Positions 7,699-17,958 of a stretch of 54,564 nucleotides of DNA are shown piece after piece; the first letter of the stretch is position 1, and each line of letters opens with the position of its first letter. Under the pieces are notes generated by a model. It worked only from the letters and a program-made list of their open reading frames with translations. It did not search any database and had not been told where the DNA came from. A program made the position numbers and the translations under genes. The DNA is from Lachnospiraceae bacterium (GTDB lineage Bacteria; Bacillota; Clostridia; Lachnospirales; Lachnospiraceae): assembly GCA_015057865.1 (NCBI GenBank), contig SVDH01000015.1, positions 1 through 54,564 on the forward strand, written 5' to 3'.

Positions 7699-9075
7699 AT
7701 GGCTATGACTAAGGAAGAAAGAGAACAGAATAAAGAGCGGCTTGCAGGCGAGATCCTCGATTATGTACGGGATGATCTCGTGGTTAAGATGCCCTTTTTT
7801 AACCGTGCATTACTAAAGATGCCGGTTGTTTTTTATGAGCATTTTGACTTGGAGGAAGGGGAGATTCCAAAAGGGATCGGTACGGACGGGCATCAGATCT
7901 ATTGTAATAAGGATGTTGTACTGCGCCTGTTCCGTCAGGAAAAAGGCCGGCTGCAGCGCATCTGGCTGCATCAGGTCCTGCATTGTCTGTTCCGGCATCC
8001 GTTTGAATATGAAAAGCTGGAAAGCAAATATTGGGATTTCGCGACAGATCTGGCGGTAGAACAGACGATCCTGGAAATGGGCATCAGGGAAGTGATGCTG
8101 CCGGATGATAAGAGCAGGCGGCAGACCTTAGCGCAGATCAAGGCAAAGGCGGGCCGGCTGACGGCTGAGAATCTGTACCATTTCTTTTTCCTGCATCCTG
8201 AGGAAGCGGAACGGCTTATGGATCAGGCGTTCCTGTTCAAACAGGATCTGCACGGATTCTGGATCCTTGACAGCCTCCAGCAGGTGCGGAAAATGTTTCC
8301 GAAAAACCCGCATCCCGGCATGAATAAGATCAGCCAGGAGTGGAAAGAGCTGGGCATCAGCGTGCAGCTGGATGTGCAGGTGTTTGAGAAAAACCGCGGA
8401 ATGGCACCGGGTTCGATGTCTGAAAATTTAGAGGGCGTCACAAAAGACCGGTACAACTATGAGGAATTCTTAAAGAAGTTTGCGATCACCAGTGAAGAGA
8501 TGCAGATCAATCAGGAAGAATTCGACTACATTTATTATACCTATGGAATGGACCTTTACGGGAATATGCCGCTGGTCGAGCCGCTGGAATATCAGGATGA
8601 GAAAAAGATTCATGATTTTGTGATCGCGATCGACACTTCCGGGTCCTGTCAGGGTGCGACGGTGCAGGCATTTCTGGATAAGACCTATTCGATTCTGATG
8701 TCGACCAAAAGCTTTTTTCATGATGTCAACATCCATATCATTCAGTGTGACAGCAAGATCCAGACGGATGTGAAGATCACCTGTCCGGAGGAGTTTGAAG
8801 AATACCGGGATAATATCGAGATCAAGGGATTTGGCGGTACGGATTTCCGGCCGGTGTTTGCACATGTGGAGGAGCTGATCAAAAACCGTGAGCTGACGGA
8901 TCTGAAGGGCCTGATCTATTTCACGGACGGCATGGGCATTTTCCCGGAAAAGATGCCGCCATATAAGACTGCATTTGTTTTTGTAAAAGAAGGATTCGGT
9001 ATCCCGGAGATCCCGTCCTGGGCGATCAAGCTTGTGCTGAAGGATGAGGATCTGCAGGAGACGATTATTGTGTAG
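7699..9075 (+). CDS. Metallopeptidase-like/VWA domain protein (DUF2201-type)
   Basis: This 458-aa soluble protein has two parts. The N-terminal part (about 15-250) resembles the putative metallopeptidase domain of DUF2201 proteins and carries HQVLHCLFRH at 91-100, where a zinc protease would have HExxH. The C-terminal part (about 305-458) is a von Willebrand A-like domain with a MIDAS motif DTSGS at 312-316, GGTDFRP near 394 and YFTDG near 410. Proteins of this type pair with MoxR AAA+ ATPases, and the next gene is one. The Glu-to-Gln change suggests loss of peptidase activity. The start is either 7699 or 7705; neither has a binding site. Confidence 0.85.
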   Translation: MAMTKEEREQNKERLAGEILDYVRDDLVVKMPFFNRALLKMPVVFYEHFDLEEGEIPKGIGTDGHQIYCNKDVVLRLFRQEKGRLQRIWLHQVLHCLFRHPFEYEKLESKYWDFATDLAVEQTILEMGIREVMLPDDKSRRQTLAQIKAKAGRLTAENLYHFFFLHPEEAERLMDQAFLFKQDLHGFWILDSLQQVRKMFPKNPHPGMNKISQEWKELGISVQLDVQVFEKNRGMAPGSMSENLEGVTKDRYNYEEFLKKFAITSEEMQINQEEFDYIYYTYGMDLYGNMPLVEPLEYQDEKKIHDFVIAIDTSGSCQGATVQAFLDKTYSILMSTKSFFHDVNIHIIQCDSKIQTDVKITCPEEFEEYRDNIEIKGFGGTDFRPVFAHVEELIKNRELTDLKGLIYFTDGMGIFPEKMPPYKTAFVFVKEGFGIPEIPSWAIKLVLKDEDLQETIIV

Positions 9076-9091
9076 GAAGAGGATAAAACTT

Positions 9092-10639
9092 ATGATGACC
9101 ATTCAGGAAGCAAAAGAGCAAATTGAAAAATCCGTACGGATCTATCTGATGAAAGATGAGTACGGCAATTACAGGATTCCGCTTGAGAGACAGCGCCCGA
9201 TTTTCCTGCTGGGTGCGCCCGGCATCGGAAAGACCGCGATCATGGAGCAGATCGCAAGAGAATTAAACATCTCTCTTGTGACGTATTCCATGACGCATCA
9301 TACGCGTCAGAGTGCGCTTGGTCTGCCGTTTATCGTTTCAAGGGAATATGGGGAAGAGAAGTTTGATGTTTCCCGCTATACGATGAGCGAGATCATTGCG
9401 TCGATCTATGAAAACATGGAAAAGAGCGGCAAGAAAGAGGGGATTCTTTTCCTGGATGAGATCAACTGCGTTTCGGAAACTCTGGGACCGTCAATGCTTC
9501 AGTTTTTGCAGTACAAGATCTTCGGAAACCATCGTGTGCCGCGTGGGTGGGTTATTGTGACAGCGGGAAACCCGCCGGAGTTTAACCGCTCTGTACGTGA
9601 GTTTGACGTGGTGACGATGGACCGTTTGAAGGTTCTGGAGGTAGAGCCTGATTATGATGCGTGGAAGATCTATGCACAGAAAAAGGGTCTTCATCAGGCG
9701 ATCCTGACGTTCCTGGATATCAAAAAGGAAGATTTTTATCAGATTGAGAATACAGTTGATGGCAGAAACTATGTTACGGCCCGTGGCTGGGAGGATCTTT
9801 CCGAAGCGATCACGCTCTATGAGGAGAACGGTTTTGAGGTAGATCAGACGCTTGTGGCACAGTATTTAAGAAACAAGCGGATCACCGGTGAGTTTGCGGC
9901 ATATTATGAACTGTACAATAAATACCGGACCGATTATAAGATCAACGAGATCCTTGAAGGAACAGCAGGACATGCTGTTAACAAGCGTGCCAAGAATGCG
10001 ACGTTTGATGAGCGGATCTCGATCATGGGACTTCTGCTTGAGGCTGTCCTCCCGCAGATCAGAGAGAACATCGAGCTGGAGGATGCGTTAAAAGAGCTCA
10101 TGCCGCATTTAAAGGAGATCAAGGCAGCACTTGCAGGGGACGCAGAAACAGATGCGAGAGGCCTGCTTTCCGAAAAGATTGATGAATGGAAGGCCAATAT
10201 GGACCGCCTTGAAGCAGCAAACGGCTTAAGCGGTGCAGAGCGCAGAAAATGGCAGTACATGGTACGTTTTGCGCGTGAGACATCCCAGAAAATCCGCCTG
10301 GCGGCAGCAGACACGAACGAAGCGGCATTCGCAGTGATTCAGACAGAATTTGCATCACGTGTGGAGATCATGCGGGAAGACGCGAAGAAGATCAGCAGAT
10401 ATCTTGAGAACATCTTCCGGTTTGCGGAAGAGAATTTTGGCGACGGTAACGAGATGCTCGTGCTCGTCACAGAGCTTACGGTCAACTACAGCAGCGCGCG
10501 TTTCATCGCGGAGCATGGATGTGACCTGTACTATCAATATAATAAGAAATTCCTGCTCTATGAGCGTAACCGCGCACTGATGGACGAACTCGAAAAACTG
10601 ACGCAGAATGAAGAGATCGAGGAGAGCCTGTTGATATGA
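9092..10639 (+). CDS. MoxR-type AAA+ ATPase
   Basis: The start at 9092 follows GGAAGAGGA; an upstream extension would lie inside the previous gene. This 515-aa protein has a Walker A motif GAPGIGKT (41-48), Walker B LFLDE (119-123) and a sensor-1 region TAGNPPEFN (157-165). The C-terminal 200 residues are mostly helical and Glu/Ala/Arg-rich, longer than in minimal MoxR proteins. MoxR ATPases act as chaperones that load metals or remodel partners together with VWA proteins. The gene lies 16 bases behind the VWA gene and overlaps the LRR gene by four bases (ATGA). Confidence 0.88.
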   Translation: MMTIQEAKEQIEKSVRIYLMKDEYGNYRIPLERQRPIFLLGAPGIGKTAIMEQIARELNISLVTYSMTHHTRQSALGLPFIVSREYGEEKFDVSRYTMSEIIASIYENMEKSGKKEGILFLDEINCVSETLGPSMLQFLQYKIFGNHRVPRGWVIVTAGNPPEFNRSVREFDVVTMDRLKVLEVEPDYDAWKIYAQKKGLHQAILTFLDIKKEDFYQIENTVDGRNYVTARGWEDLSEAITLYEENGFEVDQTLVAQYLRNKRITGEFAAYYELYNKYRTDYKINEILEGTAGHAVNKRAKNATFDERISIMGLLLEAVLPQIRENIELEDALKELMPHLKEIKAALAGDAETDARGLLSEKIDEWKANMDRLEAANGLSGAERRKWQYMVRFARETSQKIRLAAADTNEAAFAVIQTEFASRVEIMREDAKKISRYLENIFRFAEENFGDGNEMLVLVTELTVNYSSARFIAEHGCDLYYQYNKKFLLYERNRALMDELEKLTQNEEIEESLLI

Positions 10640-11964
10640 TGGCAATAGAGGGATTCCTTTATGAGCAGACTGCAAGTGGCATCCGTTTGACAAAGTATGT
10701 CGGGTCTGAGACGGAAGTCATCCTGCCTTCCGAGATCGGCGGGGAGCCTGTGCGCATTCTGGGGAGCCATGCATTTTATGAAAACGGTATGGACATCGAG
10801 CGGATCGTGACACCCTCCACGCTTCGGGTCATCGAACCGTATGCCTGTGAGTTTTGCATGAGCCTGACCGATTTTGTGATCGCCGAAGGCGTTGAAGAGC
10901 TTGGCAGAGAGTTCCTGATCGCGACGCAGATGGAAGCATTGGAGATTCCGTCTACGGTCCGCCGGATCGAGGAGCCGGCAGAGTTGGGGTTGACACTTGA
11001 AATCGCGCCGGAGAACCCGTGGTATTACACGGATGATAAGGCGCTGTTTCGGAAATGCTACCCGGATGAGGGCATTTCACTCGAGACGATCCTGACGGGC
11101 GTGGAACTCAAAGAGTATATTGTTCCGGACGGTGTGACCACGATCGCAAATGATGCGTTTGAAAGTCAGGATATGCTGGAGCGGATCACATTGCCGGCTT
11201 CGCTGGTTGATATGGACGAAGGCGTTTTGTCCAATCCGAAGAGTCACTTTGCGAAAGGACGAGGTATTTACAAGATCACGATCGCGGAAGATAACCCGGT
11301 TTTCTTTACAGATGAAAGCGGCGTTTACAAGCGCCTTCCAGACGGCGGAATTGAACTGATCAAGTATCTCGGACGAAAACATGATCTGGTTTTGGGAGAC
11401 GCGATCCATGTGGTTGGAAGAGGCGCATTTATTAAAAGTAAAGTGGAGCAGATCACGATCCCGAAGACGGTTGAGAAGATCTATCCGGATGCATTTCTGG
11501 ACTGCCCCATAAATGAAGTGGATTTCCAGGCATTTGGGTTTTCCATGTATTTTCCTTCCGAGCATGCATATGTATTAAAGCAGGTGCTCGAAGGATTCGG
11601 GCAAAATGACAAGTTATATGACTTTTTCTATTATGACCGTGTCCTGAAAGATGATGCATTGAATGTAGAAAAAGCAAAGATGTGCATTTACAGGCTGCAT
11701 TACCCGAAAGACCTGTCAGAAGAGACCGCGCAGTATCTTCGCGGCAGGATTGAAGAAAAGCTGTCATTCTTTGTCGATCAGCTTGGTGAACGCGGAGAAC
11801 TCATGACATTGCAGTGGATGAGTGAGCTGGGGTTCTTTAACAGAGACAACATTGATGGACTGATCGAGTCACTCAACCTGGCCGGCCACCGCGAGGCCAT
11901 GGCAGTGCTGATGGATTATAAAAACAGAGAGCTCGGGAATGTGGAGTTTTCGTTTGAGCTGTGA
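10636..11964 (+). CDS. BspA-type leucine-rich repeat protein, cytoplasmic
   Basis: This 442-aa protein has irregular LRR_5 (BspA-type) repeats in its first 300 residues: for example VILPSEIGGEPVRILGSHAF, ITLPASLVDMDEGV and ITIPKTVEKIYPDAF. The C-terminal 120 residues are helical. BspA-type proteins are usually secreted, but this one has no signal peptide or membrane anchor. It starts within the stop of the MoxR gene (ATGA overlap), so it is translated with it. It may be the substrate-recognition or scaffold part of the MoxR/VWA machine; that role is inferred from position only. Confidence 0.8.
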   Translation: MMAIEGFLYEQTASGIRLTKYVGSETEVILPSEIGGEPVRILGSHAFYENGMDIERIVTPSTLRVIEPYACEFCMSLTDFVIAEGVEELGREFLIATQMEALEIPSTVRRIEEPAELGLTLEIAPENPWYYTDDKALFRKCYPDEGISLETILTGVELKEYIVPDGVTTIANDAFESQDMLERITLPASLVDMDEGVLSNPKSHFAKGRGIYKITIAEDNPVFFTDESGVYKRLPDGGIELIKYLGRKHDLVLGDAIHVVGRGAFIKSKVEQITIPKTVEKIYPDAFLDCPINEVDFQAFGFSMYFPSEHAYVLKQVLEGFGQNDKLYDFFYYDRVLKDDALNVEKAKMCIYRLHYPKDLSEETAQYLRGRIEEKLSFFVDQLGERGELMTLQWMSELGFFNRDNIDGLIESLNLAGHREAMAVLMDYKNRELGNVEFSFEL

Positions 11965-11988
11965 GTGGAATAAAGAAAGGACCACGCT

Positions 11989-13437
11989 ATGTTAGAAAAA
12001 GAAATGAGAAATCTGGTAGTGATGAACGAGGAACTTCATCGCGCGGCAGCGAAGGAGCAGGCGTATTTTCTGGATCACGCTTCCTTTACCAGAGCAGGTG
12101 AGATCGTTGAAACGTCTTATCTGCCGAAGGTATATGATGCTGAGACGCTGGAGCATTTTCAGGAGATCCTGCGTGTCAGCTACGGGATCGTCGAGAAAGT
12201 GATCAAGCATTACATCGAAGATCCGGAGTATAGAAAAATCTTCGGATTTCCGAAAGAGATCGAGGAGCTGATCTGTATCCCGAACCTGTATGACAGCTAT
12301 TTCCCGCAGGGCAGATTTGATATCTTCTATCATGAGGAAGACAGGAGTTTTGGATTCTGCGAGATCAATGCAGACGGAACCGGTGCGATGAACCGCCAGA
12401 ATGAACTGTTCACCTCGATGGACTACAATGCGGTTTACCAGGAACTGTTAGAGCAGTATGATATGACCTATTTCGACCCGCTCGAGTGCTGCGTCTGCGA
12501 GATCTTAAAGCTTTACGAAACTTATGAGAAAAAGGTGGAGAATCCGAATATCGCGATCGTAGATTTTGTCTATGACGGATCATCCTATGCGGAGTGGAGT
12601 GAGTTTGCAAGACGGTTCCGCAGAGAAGGCCATCGCGCAGTGGTCTGTGATATCAGAAATCTGCAGTATCGAAACGGACATCTTTACACGCCGTCAGGCA
12701 TGCAGGTTGATCTGATCCTGCGGCGCGCGGTGACGACAGATATCATCAAGTATTTTGATGAGGTACAGGATTTCATCCAGGCAGTCAAAGATCAGAACGT
12801 CTGTCTGATGGGGTCCTTCTGTACGCAGGTTGTTCATAATAAGATGTTTTCCGTGGCACTGCATTTGCCGGAAACGGCAAAGATCATGACCGATGAGGAA
12901 AATGATTTTATCAAACAGCATTTCCCGTATACGGCAGTGGTCAGCGAGGATAATTATCAGGAGTTTTTAAAAGACAAAGACCGTTGGATCTTAAAGCCGG
13001 AAGACTCCTATTGCTGCGGCGGAATCTATACGGGGCCGGATGTGCCGGAGGAAATGTGGGAGGAAATCCTGAAAAAATGTGCCGCACAGCAGTACATTAT
13101 CCAGGCACTCTATCCATATGAAAAGACGACCAACATCGATGTCCGTCCCTACCCGCATGAATTCAAGCTGCAGGACGGCTCAGATGTCAAACCGTTTGAA
13201 GAGGGACATGAGGAAGAAGAGACAGCAGAGGAAAAGAAACAGGAACTCTTCGAGGCGGCCCGTCCGCACAGTATGCAGGCGGATGATCTTTATGAGGGAT
13301 TCCGTGACCATATCAACATGACGGGGTTATATGTTTTCAACGGTCAGTTCGGGGGAATCTTCCACAGACAGGCTGTCGGAAGCGCGATCATCAGTGAAGT
13401 AAACGAGCGCTCGATGCCAACGTTATTTATCGTTTAA
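11989..13437 (+). CDS. Glutathionylspermidine synthase-like ATP-grasp protein
   Basis: This 482-aa soluble protein resembles the circularly permuted ATP-grasp enzymes of the glutathionylspermidine synthase type. Recognisable parts are FGFCEINADGTGAMNR near 121-136, WILKPEDSYCCGGIY near 331-345, QALYPYEKTTNIDVRPY near 370-386, and the end MTGLYVFNGQFGGIFHRQAV. Such enzymes join a carboxylate to an amine with ATP. The target here is unknown. An acidic EEEETAEEKK stretch near 405 is probably a loop. It follows the LRR gene after 24 bases with an AAAGGA site and is the last gene of the operon. Confidence 0.72.
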   Translation: MLEKEMRNLVVMNEELHRAAAKEQAYFLDHASFTRAGEIVETSYLPKVYDAETLEHFQEILRVSYGIVEKVIKHYIEDPEYRKIFGFPKEIEELICIPNLYDSYFPQGRFDIFYHEEDRSFGFCEINADGTGAMNRQNELFTSMDYNAVYQELLEQYDMTYFDPLECCVCEILKLYETYEKKVENPNIAIVDFVYDGSSYAEWSEFARRFRREGHRAVVCDIRNLQYRNGHLYTPSGMQVDLILRRAVTTDIIKYFDEVQDFIQAVKDQNVCLMGSFCTQVVHNKMFSVALHLPETAKIMTDEENDFIKQHFPYTAVVSEDNYQEFLKDKDRWILKPEDSYCCGGIYTGPDVPEEMWEEILKKCAAQQYIIQALYPYEKTTNIDVRPYPHEFKLQDGSDVKPFEEGHEEEETAEEKKQELFEAARPHSMQADDLYEGFRDHINMTGLYVFNGQFGGIFHRQAVGSAIISEVNERSMPTLFIV

Positions 13438-13479
13438 AGGTTTGCGAACCTTGACAAACAGAGGTGGATTTTATAATAT
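13437..13479 (+). promoter_or_regulatory. Promoter with overlapping palindrome before ABC genes
   Basis: A perfect inverted repeat, AAGGTT-TGCG-AACCTT (13437-13452), ends inside the -35 hexamer TTGACA (13451-13456). The -10 is TAATAT at 13474-13479 (spacer 17) or TATAAT at 13472-13477 (spacer 15). The palindrome has no T-run after it, so it is more likely an operator than a terminator. The remaining 80 bases up to 13565 show no gene. Confidence 0.5.
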
Positions 13480-13564
13480 TTTAGAATGACTGTTTTAAGT
13501 TATGGTGGGGTAACAACGAACCTGCCTTAGTATATGTGCAACATTAGTATTAGGAGATTGACAG

Positions 13565-14500
13565 ATGGCATTGGTAGTAATGGCGGGCCTTGATCCATTG
13601 GCCCTCTTCCGTGCACTCCCGGGTGCGTTCGCACAGGGTCTGCTCTGGGGAATTGTAGGTATTGGTGTATTTATTACATTTAAAGTTCTGGACATCCCGG
13701 ACTTGACGATTGACGGTACGCTTGCAACCGGCGGCGCGACGGCAGTTATGTGTATCCTGGCAGGTATGCCTGCATCGGTGGCGATGATCATCGCGACACT
13801 GGTCGGTGCGGCAGCAGGACTTTTGACAGGATTTTTCCATACGACACTGGGAATCCCGGCGATCCTTGCTGGAATCCTTTCGCAGATCGCGCTATACTCG
13901 ATCAACTTAAATATCATGGGACGGTCGAATCAGGCGGTCAGCGTAGACCAGTATCATCTGATCATTTCACTGCGTTTCATCCCGAAAGCGATCCTGGTGG
14001 CAGTGATATTCAACCTTGTCATTATGGCGGCGACCTACTGGTTCATGGGAACCGAGTACGGTACGACATTGCGCGCGACAGGCTGTAATCAGGCCATGGC
14101 AAATGCGCAGGGTATCAACACGAAGAAAGTTATCGTGGTTGGTCTGATCCTGTCCAACGCACTGGTTGGTCTTGCAGGCGGACTGATCGCACAGTATCAG
14201 GGTAACTCAGACGTTAACATGGGACGAGGTGCGATCGTTATCGGCCTGGCCGCCGTGATCATAGGACTTGTCCTTGGCGAGTCCATTTTCGGAAAACGGC
14301 TGAACTTTGTCGGTAAGATGACATTCGTTATCATCGGCGCGATCATTTACTATATTGTTATCACCGTCGTCTTGTGGCTTGGCTTCCCGTCAGACGATAT
14401 GAAGCTGTTCTCAGCGATCGTCGTGGCGATCTTCCTTGCTGTGCCGTATTTGTCAGGAAAGAAGAAAGCTTCCTTCCGGAAAGCAGGAGGGAAAAGATAA
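13565..14500 (+). CDS. ABC transporter permease, TrpY-like
   Basis: This 311-aa permease has about eight or nine hydrophobic segments. The sequence LRATGCNQAMANAQGINTKKVIVVGLILSNALVGLAGGL matches in type the branched-chain-like permeases that work with PF04392-type binding proteins, for example the putative tryptophan/tyrosine transporters. The start follows AGGAG. The ATPase gene overlaps its stop by one base. No substrate-binding protein gene is in the window, so the substrate cannot be assigned. Confidence 0.82.
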   Translation: MALVVMAGLDPLALFRALPGAFAQGLLWGIVGIGVFITFKVLDIPDLTIDGTLATGGATAVMCILAGMPASVAMIIATLVGAAAGLLTGFFHTTLGIPAILAGILSQIALYSINLNIMGRSNQAVSVDQYHLIISLRFIPKAILVAVIFNLVIMAATYWFMGTEYGTTLRATGCNQAMANAQGINTKKVIVVGLILSNALVGLAGGLIAQYQGNSDVNMGRGAIVIGLAAVIIGLVLGESIFGKRLNFVGKMTFVIIGAIIYYIVITVVLWLGFPSDDMKLFSAIVVAIFLAVPYLSGKKKASFRKAGGKR

Positions 14501-15294
14501 TGTTAAAGATAGAAAACGTTTATAAAACCTTTAATAAAGGAACCATTAACGAAAAGGTAGCATTAAAGGGTCTGAACCTGGAAATGGAAGAGGGCGACTT
14601 CATCACCGTCATCGGCGGTAACGGTGCCGGCAAATCGACCATGCTGAACATGGTGGCGGGTGTGTATCCGGTGGATGAAGGAAGGATCACCATCGATGGT
14701 CAGGATGTAACCGGTGAGCCGGATTACAAGCGCGCGAAGTATTTGGGTCGTGTGTTCCAGGATCCGATGCTTGGTACGGCGGCTGATATGGAGCTGCAGG
14801 AGAACCTTGCGCTTGCATACAGAAGAGGAAAACGCTTTGGGTTAAAATGGGGACTTCCGGTTAAGGAAAAAGCCATTTACAGAGAAAAGCTTGCGACGCT
14901 CGGACTTGGTCTGGAAGACCGCCTGTCTACAAAAGTTGGCCTTCTGTCCGGCGGGCAGCGTCAGGCGATCACGCTTTTGATGGCGACATTACAGCGCCCG
15001 AGAGTATTGCTTCTGGATGAGCATACAGCAGCGCTTGACCCAAAGACAGCCGCAAAGGTACTTGAACTGACCAATGAGATCGTCGGAGAGAATAATCTGA
15101 CCACATTGATGGTAACCCATAACATGCGTGACGCGATCCGTATGGGCAACCGTCTGGTCATGATGAATGATGGACGGATCATTTATGATGTCCGCGGCGA
15201 AGAAAAAGAAAAGCTGGAAGTATCTGATCTTCTGCAGAAGTTTACAGAAGTCAGCGGTGAGGAATTTGCAAACGACCGTATGATGCTTCAGTAA
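14500..15294 (+). CDS. ABC transporter ATP-binding protein
   Basis: The start chosen is the ATG at 14500-14502, which overlaps the permease stop (TAATG) behind GGAGGGAAAAG. This 264-aa protein has Walker [10 protein letters not shown] near residues 40-48, the signature LSGGQRQAI near 149, Walker [13 protein letters not shown] near 169-180 and the switch His in VTHNMRD near 207. It energises the permease encoded just upstream. secA follows after 20 bases, so read-through from this operon into secA is possible. Confidence 0.9.
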   Translation: MLKIENVYKTFNKGTINEKVALKGLNLEMEEGDFITVIGGNGAGKSTMLNMVAGVYPVDEGRITIDGQDVTGEPDYKRAKYLGRVFQDPMLGTAADMELQENLALAYRRGKRFGLKWGLPVKEKAIYREKLATLGLGLEDRLSTKVGLLSGGQRQAITLLMATLQRPRVLLLDEHTAALDPKTAAKVLELTNEIVGENNLTTLMVTHNMRDAIRMGNRLVMMNDGRIIYDVRGEEKEKLEVSDLLQKFTEVSGEEFANDRMMLQ

Positions 15295-15314
15295 ATAAAT
15301 CTAGAGGAAAACGA

Positions 15315-17867
15315 ATGAGTGTATTTGAAAAAATGTTCGGATCACACAGTGATCATGAATTAAAGCGCATCGCGCCGCTTGTCAAAAAGATCGAGGGCAT
15401 GCGGGATGAGATGATGGCGCTTTCTGACGAAGAACTTCAGGCGAAAACGCCGTGGTTTAAGGAGCGTCTGGCAAACGGAGAGACGCTGGATGATATTCTT
15501 CCGGAGGCATTTGCAGTTGTCCGTGAGGCGGCCAGACGTGTGCTTCATATGGAGCATTTCCCGGTTCAGCTGATGGGCGGTATCGTACTGCATCAGGGCC
15601 GTATCGCGGAAATGAAGACCGGTGAAGGTAAGACTCTTGTCGCAACCTGCCCGGCTTACTTAAATGCGCTCGAGGGAAAAGGCGTCCATATCGTTACGGT
15701 CAATGATTATCTGGCACAGCGTGATGCGGACGAGATGGGTCAGGTGCATCGATTCCTGGGACTGACGGTCGGCTGTATCTTAAATGATATGAAGAGTGAA
15801 GAGCGTCAGGAGCAATATGGCTGTGACATCACTTATGTGACCAACAATGAGGACGGTTTTGACTATCTTCGTGATAATATGGTTATTTACAAAGAACAGC
15901 TCGTACAGCGCGATCTGAACTTTGTTATCATCGATGAGGTGGACTCGATCCTGATCGACGAGGCACGTACACCGCTGATCATTTCAGGACAGAGCAGCAA
16001 GTCCACAAGACTTTATGAAGCCTGTGATATCCTTGCCCGCCAGATGGTACGCGGAGAGGCCAGTCAGGAGTTTTCCAAGATGGATGCCATCATGGGTATC
16101 GAGATCGAGGAGACCGGCGACTACATCGTCAGCGAAAAAGAAAAGACCGTCAACCTGACACAGGACGGTGTGAAAAAGGTTGAGAAGTTCTTTAGAATCG
16201 AGAACCTTGCGGATCCGGAGAATCTGGAGATCCAGCACAACATCATTCTGGCACTGCGTGCGCACAGTCTGATGCATCGTGATCAGGATTACGTGGTAAA
16301 CGAGGATGAGATCCTGATCGTTGATGAATTCACCGGACGTATCATGCCGGGGCGTCGTTATTCCGACGGTCTCCATCAGGCGATCGAAGCAAAAGAACAT
16401 GTCAAGGTCAAACGTGAGAGCAAGACTCTTGCGACGATCACGTTCCAGAACTTTTTCAACAAATATGAGAAAAAGGCCGGTATGACCGGTACCGCTCTGA
16501 CAGAGGAAAAAGAGTTCCGTGACATCTATGGCATGGACGTTATCGAGATCCCGACCAACCGTCCGATGATCCGTAAGGATCACGAGGATGTGGTTTATAA
16601 AACGCAGAAAGAAAAATTCGAAGCAGTTGTCCGTGAGATCGAAGAGACACATGCGACCGGACAGCCGGTTCTGGTCGGTACGATTAACATCGACACATCT
16701 GAGTTAATCAGCAAAATGCTTGGCCGCCGCGGTATTCAGCATAACGTATTGAATGCGAAGTTCCATAAGCAGGAGGCGGAGATCGTAGCACAGGCAGGTG
16801 TACACGGCGCGGTTACGATCGCGACCAATATGGCCGGCCGTGGTACCGATATCAAGCTGGATGACGAGGCAAGAGCAGCCGGCGGCTTAAAGATCATCGG
16901 TACGGAACGCCACGAGTCCAGACGAATCGACAACCAGCTGCGCGGTCGTTCCGGCCGACAGGGAGATCCGGGAGAATCCAGATTCTATATTTCCCTGGAA
17001 GATGACCTGATGCGTCTGTTTGGTTCCGAAAAGCTGATGACTGTCTTCAATGCACTGCCGGACGGTGAGGAGATCCATCACAAGCTTCTGACCAAGTCCA
17101 TAGAGAATGCGCAGAAGAAGATCGAGGGCAATAACTTCGGTATCCGTAAGAACCTGCTTGATTATGATCAGGTTATGAATGACCAGCGTGAGATCATTTA
17201 TGATGAGCGCCGCCGCGTTCTGAACGGCGAAGACATGCACCCGGTCATCACAAAGATGATCGATGACTATATTGCGGCAACGGTTGCAAAGTGTGCGCCG
17301 GAAGATGACAGCCCGTATGATGTCGATCTGAACAGACTTGGCAGACGCCTGTATCCGATCATCCCGGTGCGTCCGCTTTCAGAGAAAGATCTGCAGAGCG
17401 GTGCAGATGCGACAGAGCTTTTGACAGAGCGTGCGCATCAGCTTTATGAAGACCGCGCGGCAGAAATGCCGGATCCGGAACAGATCCGTGAGTTGGAGCG
17501 CGTTGTGCTTCTGAAGGTCATTGACAGAAAATGGATGGACCACATTGACAACATGGAGATCCTGCGTGAGGGCATCGGCCTGACTGCATATGGTCAGAGA
17601 AACCCGCTTGTCGAGTATAAGATGGCAGGTTTTGATATGTTCGATGAGATGATCCAGAACATCAATGAGGATACGATCCGTCTGATGTATCATGCACAGC
17701 TGGCAGAGCCGGTGGAGAGAGAAGAGGTTGCAAAACCGGTCTCCACGAACAAGACGGACGATTCCCTGCCGAAGACCAAGACACGTTCCGATAAGAAGAT
17801 CTATCCGAACGATCCGTGTCCGTGCGGCAGCGGCAAGAAATACAAGCAGTGCTGCGGAAGAAAATAA
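15315..17867 (+). CDS. secA: Preprotein translocase ATPase SecA
   Basis: This 850-aa protein drives export of pre-proteins through SecYEG. It shows the Walker A region [11 protein letters not shown] (about 101-111), the [19 protein letters not shown] stretch near 212, MTGTA near 394, the motif [16 protein letters not shown] near 541, and the C-terminal zinc-binding SEC-C tail [15 protein letters not shown]. The length is typical. The start follows AGAGGAAAACG. A hairpin terminator follows the gene. Confidence 0.97.
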   Translation: MSVFEKMFGSHSDHELKRIAPLVKKIEGMRDEMMALSDEELQAKTPWFKERLANGETLDDILPEAFAVVREAARRVLHMEHFPVQLMGGIVLHQGRIAEMKTGEGKTLVATCPAYLNALEGKGVHIVTVNDYLAQRDADEMGQVHRFLGLTVGCILNDMKSEERQEQYGCDITYVTNNEDGFDYLRDNMVIYKEQLVQRDLNFVIIDEVDSILIDEARTPLIISGQSSKSTRLYEACDILARQMVRGEASQEFSKMDAIMGIEIEETGDYIVSEKEKTVNLTQDGVKKVEKFFRIENLADPENLEIQHNIILALRAHSLMHRDQDYVVNEDEILIVDEFTGRIMPGRRYSDGLHQAIEAKEHVKVKRESKTLATITFQNFFNKYEKKAGMTGTALTEEKEFRDIYGMDVIEIPTNRPMIRKDHEDVVYKTQKEKFEAVVREIEETHATGQPVLVGTINIDTSELISKMLGRRGIQHNVLNAKFHKQEAEIVAQAGVHGAVTIATNMAGRGTDIKLDDEARAAGGLKIIGTERHESRRIDNQLRGRSGRQGDPGESRFYISLEDDLMRLFGSEKLMTVFNALPDGEEIHHKLLTKSIENAQKKIEGNNFGIRKNLLDYDQVMNDQREIIYDERRRVLNGEDMHPVITKMIDDYIAATVAKCAPEDDSPYDVDLNRLGRRLYPIIPVRPLSEKDLQSGADATELLTERAHQLYEDRAAEMPDPEQIRELERVVLLKVIDRKWMDHIDNMEILREGIGLTAYGQRNPLVEYKMAGFDMFDEMIQNINEDTIRLMYHAQLAEPVEREEVAKPVSTNKTDDSLPKTKTRSDKKIYPNDPCPCGSGKKYKQCCGRK

Positions 17868-17873
17868 ACTTTG

Positions 17874-17899
17874 TAAGAGAGCTGGAAACAGCTCTCTTA
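17874..17899 (+). terminator. Terminator-like hairpin after secA
   Basis: An 11-bp stem (17874-17884 with 17889-17899) closed by a GAAA tetraloop follows the secA stop codon. The tail after it (ATTACGTT) has few T residues, so termination may be partial. Confidence 0.6.
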
Positions 17900-17958
17900 T
17901 TACGTTATACTGTTGATTCAACGATAGGCATTGGATCAATACGGAAGGGAGGACACAG

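Noticed and set aside
13437-13452. Palindrome as terminator of the ATP-grasp gene
   Set aside because: It has only six base pairs and no T-run after it; the overlap with a -35 hexamer makes an operator more likely.
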